A program made the position numbers and the translations under genes. A DNA stretch of 64,000 nt, from positions 9,184 to 73,183 of the forward strand of contig LUCM01011241.1 in NCBI GenBank assembly GCA_008360955.1. Direction: 5' to 3'. The notes beneath the pieces are model-generated. The model ran no database searches. It was not told the DNA's origin and saw only the letters and a program-made list of their open reading frames with translations. Below, one piece after another: positions 1-10,648 of this stretch. The stretch is from Fasciolopsis buskii. Taxonomy: Eukaryota; Platyhelminthes; Trematoda; Plagiorchiida; Fasciolidae. Every line of letters starts with the position of its first letter. Positions within the stretch are counted from its first letter, which is position 1.

Positions 1-623
1 CCACAATAATTTCGTCAAAACCGGATCTCCTAGGTTCTTGTTAACCAGTTTGTGATGTCGGAAAATAAATTTTGCTAAGGAAACACTGTCTCTTTAACGA
101 CAACTTTCATTTATTATCCCTGTACTATGCTGTATTTGGCTGGTGATTGCAATCACTTGTCTATTACACATAAATTTACTTAGTTCACTTTGGCATTCCT
201 CAGCGCTTTATGCGCTCATATTCAACCATCGTGCTGGACTAGAAATGAGAACCTACACTCTCGTCCGGTTAACGTCAAGGGAACTTTTAATTCAGTTTGT
301 TTACAACCCTCTTGTGCATTAAAATACCAGCAGAAGAGAATTCGCCACTAAAGAGGCAAAGGCTGGGCCGTTGAACACAAATATCAACTGTGCACTGCAG
401 ACTCATTGGCTGACAAAGCTATAGTGAACTGAGATTTTTGGTATAAAAAACATGCAAAAACTCGGCACTTAAGAAGATTTTGCTTAGCAGCCTGCGCAAC
501 CTGTGCTAGCAGGATGGCATTTGGTAGTATTCCCCAGGCAGCGTCACCCTGTTTAAGTTAGTTTTCCAGTAGATCACAGTTATTTCCATGACAAAGGTCA
601 ACATAGGCCTGGCATACAGTCAG

Positions 624-1979
624 CTATAATTCTTGCACCAAGCAGTTCTCCTCAAAATCCTTAAGATGTGTAGGTTTGATACTAGCTGGTGGAATAGCAT
701 TGACCGCACTAAAAATCTTAGCGTCTGGCAAATCATCATGACAAAGAACAGAGTCAGTGGCTCGTTTAGTCACTTTCTGACAAAGCCTCAGTGATTTTGG
801 TCCTTTACTTGACACTTCGAGGTTTTCTCGTCCAGAATGACCAATCTGAGTGTTCTGCGGTTTCGACACGGATTGTTCCAACAACGGGGCACCAAACTGG
901 TGCAGATCCAAAATCAATCAAGATTGGTCCATCAGTATCTACAATGATGAATTAATAAACTGCATGAATGATTAAAACCTCCGAAGTACGGCCAAAGCAA
1001 CAGCATAATGCAAAACAAAAGATTGAGTTATGTTGAACCCAACCAGATAGCCATGACAAGAAGCACGCCACGTGCAAAGTATCGCCATTAAAAAGGGTGA
1101 GGCAAACAGAAACCAGCTAGACAATACGGTCTGTTGATGGGACAAGTAAATAGTCAAACGTGAATTATTTCCACTCACTATGCGCGAGTACTTAATGAAT
1201 GAAAAGGACTTTCAAAATGGATTACATGTTGGGTATGAAGACGCTACCAGTCTTCATTCTTTGTTGACTTCAGTTTTCTGTTGGCATAATGTCCGAACGG
1301 TTTGCAGTGGTAGGCATAAGGCTGACAAAATGCTAACGCTCATTGCTACCATCAACGGCTCACCGCATTTTTCATGTCAACAGCTCATGAACCGTTCAGT
1401 TACAGAGGGTTCCAACCAATCAGGGAAGACGGTCTGAGAGTAATCATTGAGGGACACGTTTACTGGCTCTGTTTACCCGAAATCTTTCAATTTTTCACCC
1501 ATAATAGAAAAAGACTCAAAGCAACCATTAGTTTCGTGAAATCAGGTTAGCCGTACCTCGTCTTGTATGAAAATGCTCCGGCTAAAGCGACATCACCTCT
1601 GTGCGGCCACTGTAAGCCGAGTGGAATTTATTAATCTCAGCCAGGAGTCGGACAAGACAGTACTAAGTATTCCGACCACCACACACTGTATATGCCTCTA
1701 TGATTTAGTATTAAACTCGATCATTTATGGGTTTTTCTTAATCGACAAGATTGTCTGGTGCAAGCAAGTGAGAGACCTCCAAATTGACCACTGATCCCAA
1801 AGATAAATAAGTGAATGCGAACCTCAAGGCGTATGGCAATGTTAAAACGTCTGACTCGGATAGAGCGACATTCATCAATAGGCCAACCACATGAAGGTAA
1901 GCGGATATACCGGTGAAGAAAAACGGCACTGCACAACAAATACCTAAACAAACCAGCACTAAGTAAATCACACCGCTGT
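624..1979 (-). CDS. Possible 3' end of a membrane-protein gene, three candidate exons
   Basis: Candidate exons on the minus strand are 1979-1777, 1130-990 and 896-624, ending in a TAG stop. The phases agree (1 in; 0 out/0 in; 0 out/0 in). The first two exons are strongly hydrophobic and could hold two to four membrane segments. The last exon encodes about 90 hydrophilic residues resembling a cytoplasmic tail. The acceptors are good, especially the pyrimidine-rich one before 1979. The two donors are weak (GTCTCT and GTACTT), which is the main doubt. A TTTATT near 110 gives a possible minus-strand AATAAA about 500 bases past the stop. I do not recognise the family. It lies just downstream of the Bel/Pao remnant on the same strand, so it could be element-derived sequence instead. 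Confidence 0.27.
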
Positions 1980-2039
1980 CTTGTGAGAAAAGAGTAAACA
2001 TTAGTGCATGACGTTAATCATGCTCACATTCTAGCGGAC

Positions 2040-4935
2040 ACAGTTTGCACACGGTTAGCATAAACTTTCAGACAATATTCATTACTGAACAGTTCACTCA
2101 AAAATTGCACTGGCTTCTATGGATATTCACTACAGCCATCATTGCCTTTTCTCCGAGCTTCCATTCTCTGTTCCTCCATTGCCATGTATTTTTTAACTGC
2201 AATGAGGCCATGTACTCAACTTTCCATCGTGCCCATAAGAAACATGATTGCACATGAAGTCTTCTCAGCTGATCGACACAAGACTGTGGAATGTCCACCA
2301 GACCGAGGGCTGCTTTATTACTTTTAGCTAAAGGCAATTTGCTGGAAGTTAAGTGTTTTGAATTCTTAGAACTTGTCGTCACCGATGCAAGAAGAAGGTA
2401 TTTTAAAAATCCTTCTGCTTCAGCAAATAGGGTGATTATGTTCTCACCTATCACGTACTAGTGGTGCGATATCGCATGAGGCGCCCAGCTAGTATAGCAG
2501 ATCATTTGCTGCTAAGCTTACTTCCATTAAATAGAGCCGAAAGGGAGGAGGCAAACATTCAATCAATCCCCCACCCCAGTAAACTCACTAAATTTGGACC
2601 ATGACACACCCGGAGTAGGAAGGTGGAATCCTGCTTCACATTACTTCAAGTTGCCCCTATTATCGATAACGACCATCATGGGTCACTCTCTCCTAGCCAC
2701 AAAGTGACTCAGAGGTTGCTGGAGAGAGTCGGTTGAGAGCAAGTAGTCTGCATCCCTGTGCAGAGTTCTTGTATTCAAGAACTTAAACAAACGTAGATTC
2801 CCTCGTTTGACATGCTTGAGATAAAATTACTGGATGCTTGGATGTGCAAGTATCTATCCAGGGAAAATAGTTCAGTAGGTAGCAAATTCATCTTCGGAAA
2901 TTAACTCCGAACGGCCAACTCCCTGCTATAAACCAAACATTTGCCAACTGCCCGCCGAGCTGCTGTTCTGCATTAAACCACTCTAAATCTCTGGCGTGTC
3001 CTTCCCACTGACAGTAATTTGTGATAATTAGATTCATGGCGACAGATCGCTTCGACAGGATCGCTGGGAGTTTACCAACCTCAGGTTAGTCCGACCGATG
3101 CCAACGGCAAGCCGCGCAAATTATTTTTTCGCGAATAACGGGGAAGAATCTTTGTGAAGCCGATTATCAGCTAAGCGACCTTCGCCTTGTGCCTCCTACT
3201 ACGACAGGGGTTTTGTTCCAAGGTTATGATTCACGCCGAACACGTTCTGGAAATTCGCCGAGGATTTTTATCATCTCTAAGAAGCTCCAGTGGACTATCA
3301 GAAATTCCATTCGCAACATTTACTGAACCCAGACAAAGGGACGTTGTCCGAATACCTGTAGACGTCGAAAGATTCTGCCACGCGGAAATCTGCTTGGATT
3401 ATGGAAAGCTTTGGATGCTGGTTACCGGACATGCAGTTACCTTCGACATCAATTCCAGCATTTCGTCTCATAAGGTCACTTTAGATTTCCCAGCTGGTAC
3501 TGGAGGTCCAGAGAATTGTAAGTCATACGATCATTGAACCACAAGTTATCGCGACCAATCTGTGGCTTCAGCCCTCCCATTACCAAATCAGCATGTATGT
3601 TTTGCGGATACCTGTCCCCTATAATCAGGAAACGACTGACGCCACTCTGGCACTGGATTGGCAACAAAGTTTGTGGATTGCCTCTGTTCACGCATTCTTT
3701 TAACAAAGTTCATACATAATATAAGTGTACTGAGACACGACCCAGTTTTGTTATTGACATTATCGGATAACGAACCGCTATCAGAGCTGCCGCTAACGCC
3801 GTATGCGATATGGAAGTTGACTTCATCGAGGACACGTGAGATTCGACGAGGAGCAGTGTGCAGTTGGTCGGCCACTTAAGGCGCAAGGGCTACTGTGGAA
3901 TCAGAAGCAACCTCTAGAACGTCACTAGGCAAGTGAATCCCGGCAGGCATTCAAAAGCATGCCATTAGTTACTTACGTACGAGATCTAGATGATACTGAA
4001 CCGGCAACCTTACCAGAGCCCAGTCATACCCGACTCCAGAGAGTGATCCCATCCAACCCACTGTTTACGTAGCCTCCAAAATACTATCTTTAACAGTAAG
4101 AAGTTTGGAGATCCAGCCTTGATGGTGACAAGCTGCTGATGGCTGAGACATCAATATTCCTTTCCTTGTTGGAGGTCCCATTCACTCCAGGTGGCATAGC
4201 AAACATTCAGGTTCTACATTGCAGGGGGGACCCAATAAGCTTTGCAACGGAACGCCCCCATTAGTTAGCCCATTGATCGAGTTATCTCGCATTATCGGTA
4301 AGATTTTCCCGATAACAGTCTGACCTTTGGTTCGCCACTTGATCATACTGAATCCATGCAAGTAAAAGCGTTATCCCATCCACTAACGCCAAAGTCCTTG
4401 TATCACTATTATTCGAAATTAGGAAGTCGTCTACACAGAAGTTGTTCGTTATTACCGGTGGTTCCGCCGGATTGACCTCGCTTTTGAGTGTTATTCTATA
4501 TTTATTGAGGAAAAAACTAGTTCGGAACGTTGGTGAAACAGCTCCAACTGGTTGAAAGGTTTGTTTATATTCCCTGGGTTGCTTTTTTGCATCCTCTTCA
4601 GCTCATCACAATACCCTCAGTTCATCCTGGTCCCAATGAAGAACCAAAACTCGAAAGCTGCCGATGTGACCACAGGCCCATCCCAGGATTATTTCAGTGC
4701 TTGTAAAACTACATTTGAACCCAATAACAGATGTTCATTCAAACACTCATCGTGACATCTGTTCAAGTCTTAGTAGCATACTCATATCTATCCTTTGAGA
4801 GTAATCCAACGGGTAAAACAGGGGCCCAGCTTAATGTTGCTTGGCCTGCATCTGGCTCAACTGTTTCATCTGTATATCGCTGGAAGATCCAGCTTGTGTC
4901 TGGGCTATCCAAGCCGATTAAGACGCTAGCGAATG
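2040..4935 (-). mobile_element. Degraded Bel/Pao LTR-retrotransposon pol region
   Basis: Read on the minus strand, pieces of a Bel/Pao polyprotein appear in the correct order. At about 4930-4770 there is a protease-to-RT linker with VLIGLDSPDTSW and, further on, a TLSW that stands where the family has T.LGW. At 4676-4360 is reverse transcriptase, with FQPVGAVSPTF and then CVDDFLIS; the catalytic VDD codons lie at 4426-4434. After a frameshift, GFSMIKW at 4335-4358 matches the family's GGF.L.KW block. Integrase-like sequence surrounds ARDLEWFNA near 2970-2995. At 2310-2101 is a DUF5641-type integrase tail containing LWARWKVEYMASLQ. The coding is dead: a double stop lies near 4604-4609, there are several frame changes, and the N-terminal part of RT is missing because the linker and the mid-RT block are only about 100 bases apart. 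RNase H is not clearly visible. No gag, LTR pair or target-site duplication was found. Pol stops being recognisable just before the inverted repeat at 5215. Confidence 0.75.
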
Positions 4936-5214
4936 GAACCTGGTCGGGTACCTAAAGGCCACCACTAGAAGACTCCAACGGGCAAAGATGCCTGCTAATG
5001 GTAACCTGGTCGACGAATTCAAAGGGGGAGATATAATAAAAGCCCCATTTACTTGTGTTAATTTCTCATTGCCGGACAGATTCAGATAGGAAGGTAGATC
5101 TACAGAAAAATACATCGGGTTGCCTAATATATTTCTCAGTTGTATCCTTGATTTCACTCGAACAACAATACTAGCTATAATGAATAAGTCATCACGAGGG
5201 AAGTGGATAAATTG

Positions 5215-6184
5215 TTTAGGGTAGATTTCATTTTAATTGTTGTTTTGGGGTGTATAATTCTAGGGGGCTCAATAATTTTCCTGGCCGCCTCCTGTGGTTT
5301 GCAAGCATTGTCTCAACGTACATGGAAATGTGTGTGGAAAATTCCGTTGGATTTATTGAGTGAGTTCGCTTATCGTACGAAAATTTTCAATGTTTTGAAA
5401 AGGAAGTTCTTATTTTTCAAATGCGTACTTACTCATTTTTCGAAAATGCACCCTTTCATTCTTATATATTTTACGACAGACAGTGAGGCAATTTGGTTGT
5501 ACACTCACCCGAGTGGGTTCTCTCAGTCTTTCATTTATTATAGAGCCAAATATTGTTGTCTCCAATCGACCTGACTCGAGACCCGGTATCCGGTAAGTTT
5601 CGTTATTTGTTCGAATAATTTCCTGCCGAATTCGTAACACGAAATATCCACCAATTGTGAATCAACTTGCTGTGGGTAGGCTTTAGGAGATTGCGAGGTA
5701 CAGTGTGCTCCACCATCATGACATACATTTACTCAATTCTCATTTGCACGTACGGAAGCCTAAGCTAACGGTTGAACAGGAAGAACGTTTTTCCTAACTT
5801 ATATGGACGTTCCGAAATGCTCAAGAAATCTGTCGTTATGCTAGTGTTAAACTCAACAGTTCCTTTACGATCCGCGATGTGAAGAATTTACACACCAAGA
5901 TTCGACGCCTGGACGTAGGGAATGGTGAAGTTGGGGTGAACTAACTTTTAGGGAATCACGGGTATTTTGCATTTCTTGAAAAGAGATGGCAGTGTTAGGC
6001 ATGTGCATTTTGCTCCCCGATTGGCATCGCTCCTTGTGGATAAATACGTAGAAGTAATATTGGCGAACGCCATGCATCGAGTTAATTGTGGGTTTTCTAT
6101 TCAAAGGTACGCTATTCGGACAGATAAAATTGGGCTTACTGGGCCCTTTTTACGGGTCATATTTTGCCGATTTCACGTCTTGAA
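5215..6184 (+). repeat. Left arm of a large inverted repeat
   Basis: This 970-base arm is the reverse complement of 7836-8957. The outer end begins TTTAGGGTAGATTTC and the right arm ends with its exact complement. Over 5641-5960 only about two mismatches are visible in some 350 aligned bases; the 5215-5640 part is a little more diverged, perhaps 95%. The arm holds open frames on both strands (5203-5574 plus, 5640-5410 minus, 6104-5865 minus). The inter-arm differences that I checked in the 5203-5574 frame mostly change the amino acid, so the arms show no sign of protein-level constraint. Relative to the right arm, about 151 bases are absent at 6156/6157. Confidence 0.93.
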
Positions 6185-6755
6185 GGACATGAGGCACGGC
6201 TGTTCGCAACTAGTGGGTCCTTCACGGGAGCTAAAGACGGACTCACTAATGGGGTTCTTTTACACCAAAATCTGCTGCCATGCGCTCTTTAATGTCATTG
6301 CTTGCCGCAGTCCCGAAGCAATGGGTTGTTTATCACACGCTCGGTTTTCTTATAAAGACATATAGGCTGCACACAAAGTTAAATGGATGGATCCTGCGAC
6401 CTTTTCACGACGAATCACGTAGAGGTTGAGACTAGGCAGGGTTTGCTTTCAAAATCCCCCTTAGTCGATGTCTTCAAGTGCATAGTGGAGAAAACTGAAA
6501 AATCGAGTGAAGCCGGACGTCACAGGTTAAGGTAACTTTTGGTTTCCTCATTTAGGAGTGATCGTAGAGTTTGAACAAATTATGCCTTTTTGCAAGTACA
6601 GCTTTGGGAAAACATTTTGGGACGTATATTCTACGGTCCACTCAAAAGGAGGATAGTCTGTGGTACATGTGGAACTTCGGTTAGTATGGGCGTCGGACCT
6701 ACGTGTTCTTGTACCTTCCACCTTCAGTGGCTACTGGGATGTAGTCACTTACTAG

Positions 6756-6938
6756 CAGTTGGGAGGTATTCATGGATGTGCACGTGGGTACCAAAAGATA
6801 TTCCCGGTTGTAGTAGGTGCACCAGATGATATTAATGTCCTCAGTGAAAGTGACGGAAAATCCACGGCGGAAGACTTCGGGAAGTACATCTGCAAAAGTT
6901 TCAAGACAGTGGTTTTATTTTTTTTGAGTAACTGGTGA
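6756..6938 (+). CDS. Candidate exon inside the inverted-repeat spacer
   Basis: The 60 codons run from CAG just after an AG to a TGA. The acidic middle (DDINVLSESDG, then KSTAEDFGKY) is unlike the serine/arginine-rich shadows typical of non-coding frames. No strong donor is seen before the stop. It might be a captured host exon or part of an element protein. The function is unknown. Confidence 0.22.
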   Translation, partial: QLGGIHGCARGYQKIFPVVVGAPDDINVLSESDGKSTAEDFGKYICKSFKTVVLFFLSNW

Positions 6939-7711
6939 ATATTAGTGTTGTCATTAGTCAAGCTCATTTGGAAAGTTCTTCTTTCAACATGAGAAAAGGA
7001 ACATGTCATACCAAATGGAAACAATTTTTATCTAGGTTCCTGGGCCTCAATTTTAAAACTACGAAGCTTCCGAGAATAAAGTAGCTGTCAGTTCATTGCA
7101 AATCACAAGTAATAGGCAGCTGGACATCCTTAAGACGTAAATCTGCTCTGAAATACTGAACAACGGACGACCAGGAGTTCGAAGCAGTCTGAGACCTACT
7201 TGGGCCGGTACATTTCCATAAATACTGGTCTGTGACCGTTGCCTCGTACAAGATGCCGAGAAAAGGAAATGGAAGCCCCGATTAGATCACCCTTTAGAGA
7301 AAATATATGTGTGATGCGCCACCTTGAAGATACAATAGCCTACTTGGATCAAAAGCCCTTGATGGACAACATCGAACGGGTTGAATGCAGTCGTCACGGA
7401 TGTTGGTACCACACGACCTCTGCCAACTTCAAGCAGGAAGATTAGTGGGTTTGCGTCGATCATTTGTTATATCCAGGTACATTTGTTTTTCGCAATCGTT
7501 AATGCAATGCGGTTGTAACAGCAATGTCATCCAAGGGAAGAACTTCGAGTAGAATTCAAGCGGATGAATAAAGATAACCGTTGTGACCACATCGACGGAT
7601 ATTCAACTGTCGACTTGTACTGAATGCAGTTTGGACCTGCCTGTGAACTCTAAAACGCCTCAAGAACTGCCACCAAAACCCATTACATGATGATTTTTTG
7701 TGCCCATTTTA

Positions 7712-7739
7712 TGCATATATATATGTATATACATATGCA
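7712..7739. repeat. AT dinucleotide tract, nearly palindromic
   Basis: An alternating AT/GTAT tract is bounded by TGCATAT and ATATGCA, so it can fold on itself. It lies in the inverted-repeat spacer, about 100 bases before the right arm. Confidence 0.85.
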
Positions 7740-7835
7740 GGCACCGCCTATTATCATGCATTCAATAATTTCTATAGTTAAAATTCCTAGGACTCCGGTC
7801 CTTGTCAAGTATAAAGAAGTAACAGTGACTACAGA

Positions 7836-8957
7836 TTCAAAACGTGAAATGTGCAAAATATGACTCTTGCGTCAGTGCATATTCTCGTGAACAGGTTGTA
7901 CTGTGCCATATTGCAACCAACATTCGCAGTACGGACATTAGCAGTTGCGGACAACAAACTCCGGATTTTACCGATGACAAGTACATTATTTACGGTACTT
8001 CCGTTTAGTAGCAACCCGTAAAAAAAGGCCCAGTAAGCCCAATTTTGTCTGTCCGAATAGCGCACCTTTGAATATAAAACCCACAATTAACTTGATGCAT
8101 GGCGTTCGCCAATATTACGTCTACGTATTTATCCACAAGGTGCGATGCCGATCGGGGAGCAAAATACACATGCCTAACACTGCCATCTCTTTTCAAGAAA
8201 CGCAAAATACCCGTGATTCCCTAAAAGTTAGTTCACCCCAATTTCACCATTCCCTACGTCCAGGCGTCGAATCTTGGTGTGTAAATTCTTCACATCGCGG
8301 ATCGTAAAGGAACTGTTGAGTTTAACACTAGCATAACGACAGATTTCTTGAGCATTTCGGAACGTCCATATAAGTTAGGAAAAACGTTCTTCCTGTTCAA
8401 CCGTTAGCTTAGGCTTCCGTACGTGCAAATGAGAATTGAGTAAATGTATGTCATGATGGTGGAGCACACTGTACCTCGCAATCTCCTAAAGCCTACCCAC
8501 AGCAAGTTGATTCACAATTGGTGGATATTTCGTGTTACGAATTCTGCAGGAAATTATTCGAACAAATAACGAAACTTATCGGATACCGGGTCTCGAGTCA
8601 GGTCGATTGGAGACAACAATATTTGGCTCTATAAAAAATGAAAGACTGAGGGAACCCACTCGGGTGAGTGTACAACCAAATTGCCTCACTGTCTCTTGTA
8701 AAATGTATAAGAATGAAAGGGTGCATTTTCGAAAATTGAGTAAGTACGCACTTGAAAAATGAGAACTTTCTTTTCAAAACATTGAAAATTTTCGTACGAT
8801 AAGCGAACTCACTCAATAAATCCAACGGAATTTTCCACACACATTTCCATGTACGTTGAGACAATGCTTGCAAACCACAGGAGGCGGCCAGGAAAATTAT
8901 TGAGCCCCTTAGAATTATATACCCCGAAACAACAATTAAAATGAAATCTACCCTAAA
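7836..8957 (-). repeat. Right arm of the large inverted repeat
   Basis: This is the reverse complement of 5215-6184, plus an extra segment of about 151 bases at 7864-8014. The outer end is GAAATCTACCCTAAA, complementary to the left terminus. Identity with the left arm is very high (about two mismatches per 350 bases in the middle). Beyond 8957 the flanks differ: left of the unit reads GATAAATTG and right of it reads TACCTTTTAG, with no obvious target-site duplication. The near-identity implies a recent duplication or gene conversion between the arms. Confidence 0.93.
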
Positions 8958-9743
8958 TACCTTTTAGATCATTCGAAAGCTTCTGACTTTCGGATTTACT
9001 GGATACATTATTTTTCCCCTCAATTTTTCACTATAACATGGCAACGGCCTTTCTCGAACTACCAAATATCTGCGTTTTTGGTATATTTTGCCGGATTATC
9101 TGTTGGAATGTGTGTCGATTTGTCAGAGCCTTATGCGCGGAATGTCGAGTAATTTCTTCGTTATTTAGAGTTCATTTCTGAAATGTTTTGCTGGACCCTC
9201 CTATGCTTATCGCGACAGCTGTGACATGCATTGCATTCGGAGGAATGAAACTCCTCGGAATATAGAGGCTTATCAGCAGATGAATTCGTTGTAACACTAT
9301 ATATATTTATGAATCCAATCCGAACTCAACGGTAATCCTAGAAACTTCACTGTCCTCTTTTTGTCTGTATCTGCTTACTCCCAGTTTGGATAATCTTTTA
9401 TGCTTTGTAAGCTGCTCAATCATTCCTATGCGCTTTATTTCTGCGGTAAACTAATATGTTCAGTGCAATTTCGCAGTCGATGTAGATACCTTTAGCACAT
9501 TTCTGATAGTTCCGGTCTAAGTATTTATCCAAACTCGCCGTTGGTGTTACGCTTTTATTTTGTATTTCATTATTGTTAAAAGGCCCGTTTTGTAGTGTTC
9601 GGATCAATTCGTTTTTGGATTTAAACTTTTTTGGGATGCTCGTTGCTCGCTATTCTCGTTTGCACGTCTAGCGACAGCCGCTATCACCACTCGGTTTGTT
9701 TTCGACGATGCGCTTTGTGCTGGTATAGAAATTACAACTATCC
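8958..9743. other. No confident gene
   Basis: This right flank of the inverted repeat is AT-rich. A minus-strand frame at 9607-9416 has a plausible protein composition (SLDKYLDRNYQKCAKG) but no recognisable domain or splice context. If the inverted repeat interrupted the Bel/Pao element, gag should lie here on the minus strand, but I could not recognise it. Confidence 0.5.
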
Positions 9744-9763
9744 ATGGAGGATCCGACGCTTAA

Positions 9764-10648
9764 CGACCAGAATGTCTGTTGGGCGATAACGAAAGGTTCA
9801 TACTTAGCTTATCCAAGAAATTCTTCCTTAGTGGACGTAATGCAGGCAAATTCGGGGCGGGGGTATTACAAAACTTTAGAACTATGAAAGATCTAGAAGA
9901 AATAGAAGTGATCAAACTTCTCGAGTTTGCTTCTGAAAATGGCCTGAGTTTGCATAAAAGCTTCTCTGGGCTCGACCTGAGATCGAATGTTTTAAGAATA
10001 GAGTTGTGCGCGTTGCACAGTGAAATCCATGAGCTTGTTGCACATTGCAAATCTATGGAAACTTTTGAATGGCATTTAGTCGAGTGCCATAATATAGCCC
10101 TCCTGGGTTTCGGCAAACCGGTTAAGATCGATGAGATTCTCATCCTGTTTTGTATTACCGTGTATACGAGTATAAAACTGTTGCTGCTCTTAATAATATA
10201 ATCTTTCAGAAATTGTAGAAGACCAAATGAGATACAGTGTTTAAAGCCGAGAATGCTCATCGACAACACTCATCTCCAGGCGTGAGTGGCCGTTGTGCTT
10301 ATTTTTGTCTTGTGCTGACTGGACGAAACTGATGTGACATAAGCACATCAATATATGTTTGTCTCTTTACCCTATCGTCTACCATTTTTGAAGTGCTGTT
10401 GGTAGCTGTGATCGATGTGTGCCCCTACTAGTCTGTATCTCTATTTCACAGGTGATAACCTCTGGTCGCCTTACAGGTTACTGTATCACTGTGTGGTCCT
10501 GATTCGTCAATCAATAGAATCCGTTGGCATACTGCAGTACTTCTGTAATGAAGATTTGAAACCCAACGTTGAAAGTGAAATTTCACTTATTGCGTTATTA
10601 TTCATGAAAGTCGTACGTGAGGGCTTGCAGCCTAAAGAACAAAAATAA
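9764..10648 (+). CDS. Candidate gene, last two exons
   Basis: A plus-strand frame stays open for about 145 codons from the stop at 9761 to TAA at 10201. It has helical, charged content (MKDLEEIEVIKLLEFASENG) and ends in a hydrophobic stretch. The same interval is also open on the minus strand (10269-9760), but that frame is rich in Ser, Leu and Arg, as expected of the shadow of a real plus-strand frame. A second exon at 10452-10648 follows a strong acceptor (CTCTATTTCACAG). It encodes about 65 residues and stops at TAA within an AATAAA (10644-10649). The exon-exon junction is uncertain; donors with the right phase near 10107 and 10170 are weak. An ATG at 9744 is in another frame, so the true start is unresolved. 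The family is not recognised. Confidence 0.35.

Larger units (their letters stand above)
6185..7835. other. Spacer between the inverted-repeat arms
   Basis: This is 1,651 bases of single-copy sequence between the two arms. I see no transposase signature. A 60-codon plus-strand frame at 6756-6938 follows a plausible acceptor (CTTACTAG) and has a soluble-protein-like, acidic composition with the motif GAPDDINVLSESDG; the family is not recognised. A second plus frame, 7239-7445, is basic and has no clear splice sites. A near-palindromic AT dinucleotide tract lies at 7712-7739. If the whole unit is a foldback or long-TIR element, this is its internal region. Confidence 0.6.

Noticed and set aside
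720..760. CHDD sequence resembling a reverse-transcriptase catalytic box
   Set aside because: The residues around it (LPDAK after the two aspartates) do not fit the hydrophobic pattern of RT motifs, and no other RT block is nearby.
3208..3517. Plus-strand exon ending in a perfect GTAAGT donor
   Set aside because: It lies antisense across the integrase part of the Bel/Pao remnant. The donor and open frame are most likely chance on the opposite strand.
4552..4955. Plus-strand frames over the reverse-transcriptase region
   Set aside because: They are shadows. The minus strand here carries recognisable RT and linker motifs.
9760..10269. 169-codon minus-strand frame, the longest in the window
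   Set aside because: Its Ser/Leu/Arg-rich translation is what the reverse strand of a coding frame gives. The plus strand of the same interval is more protein-like.
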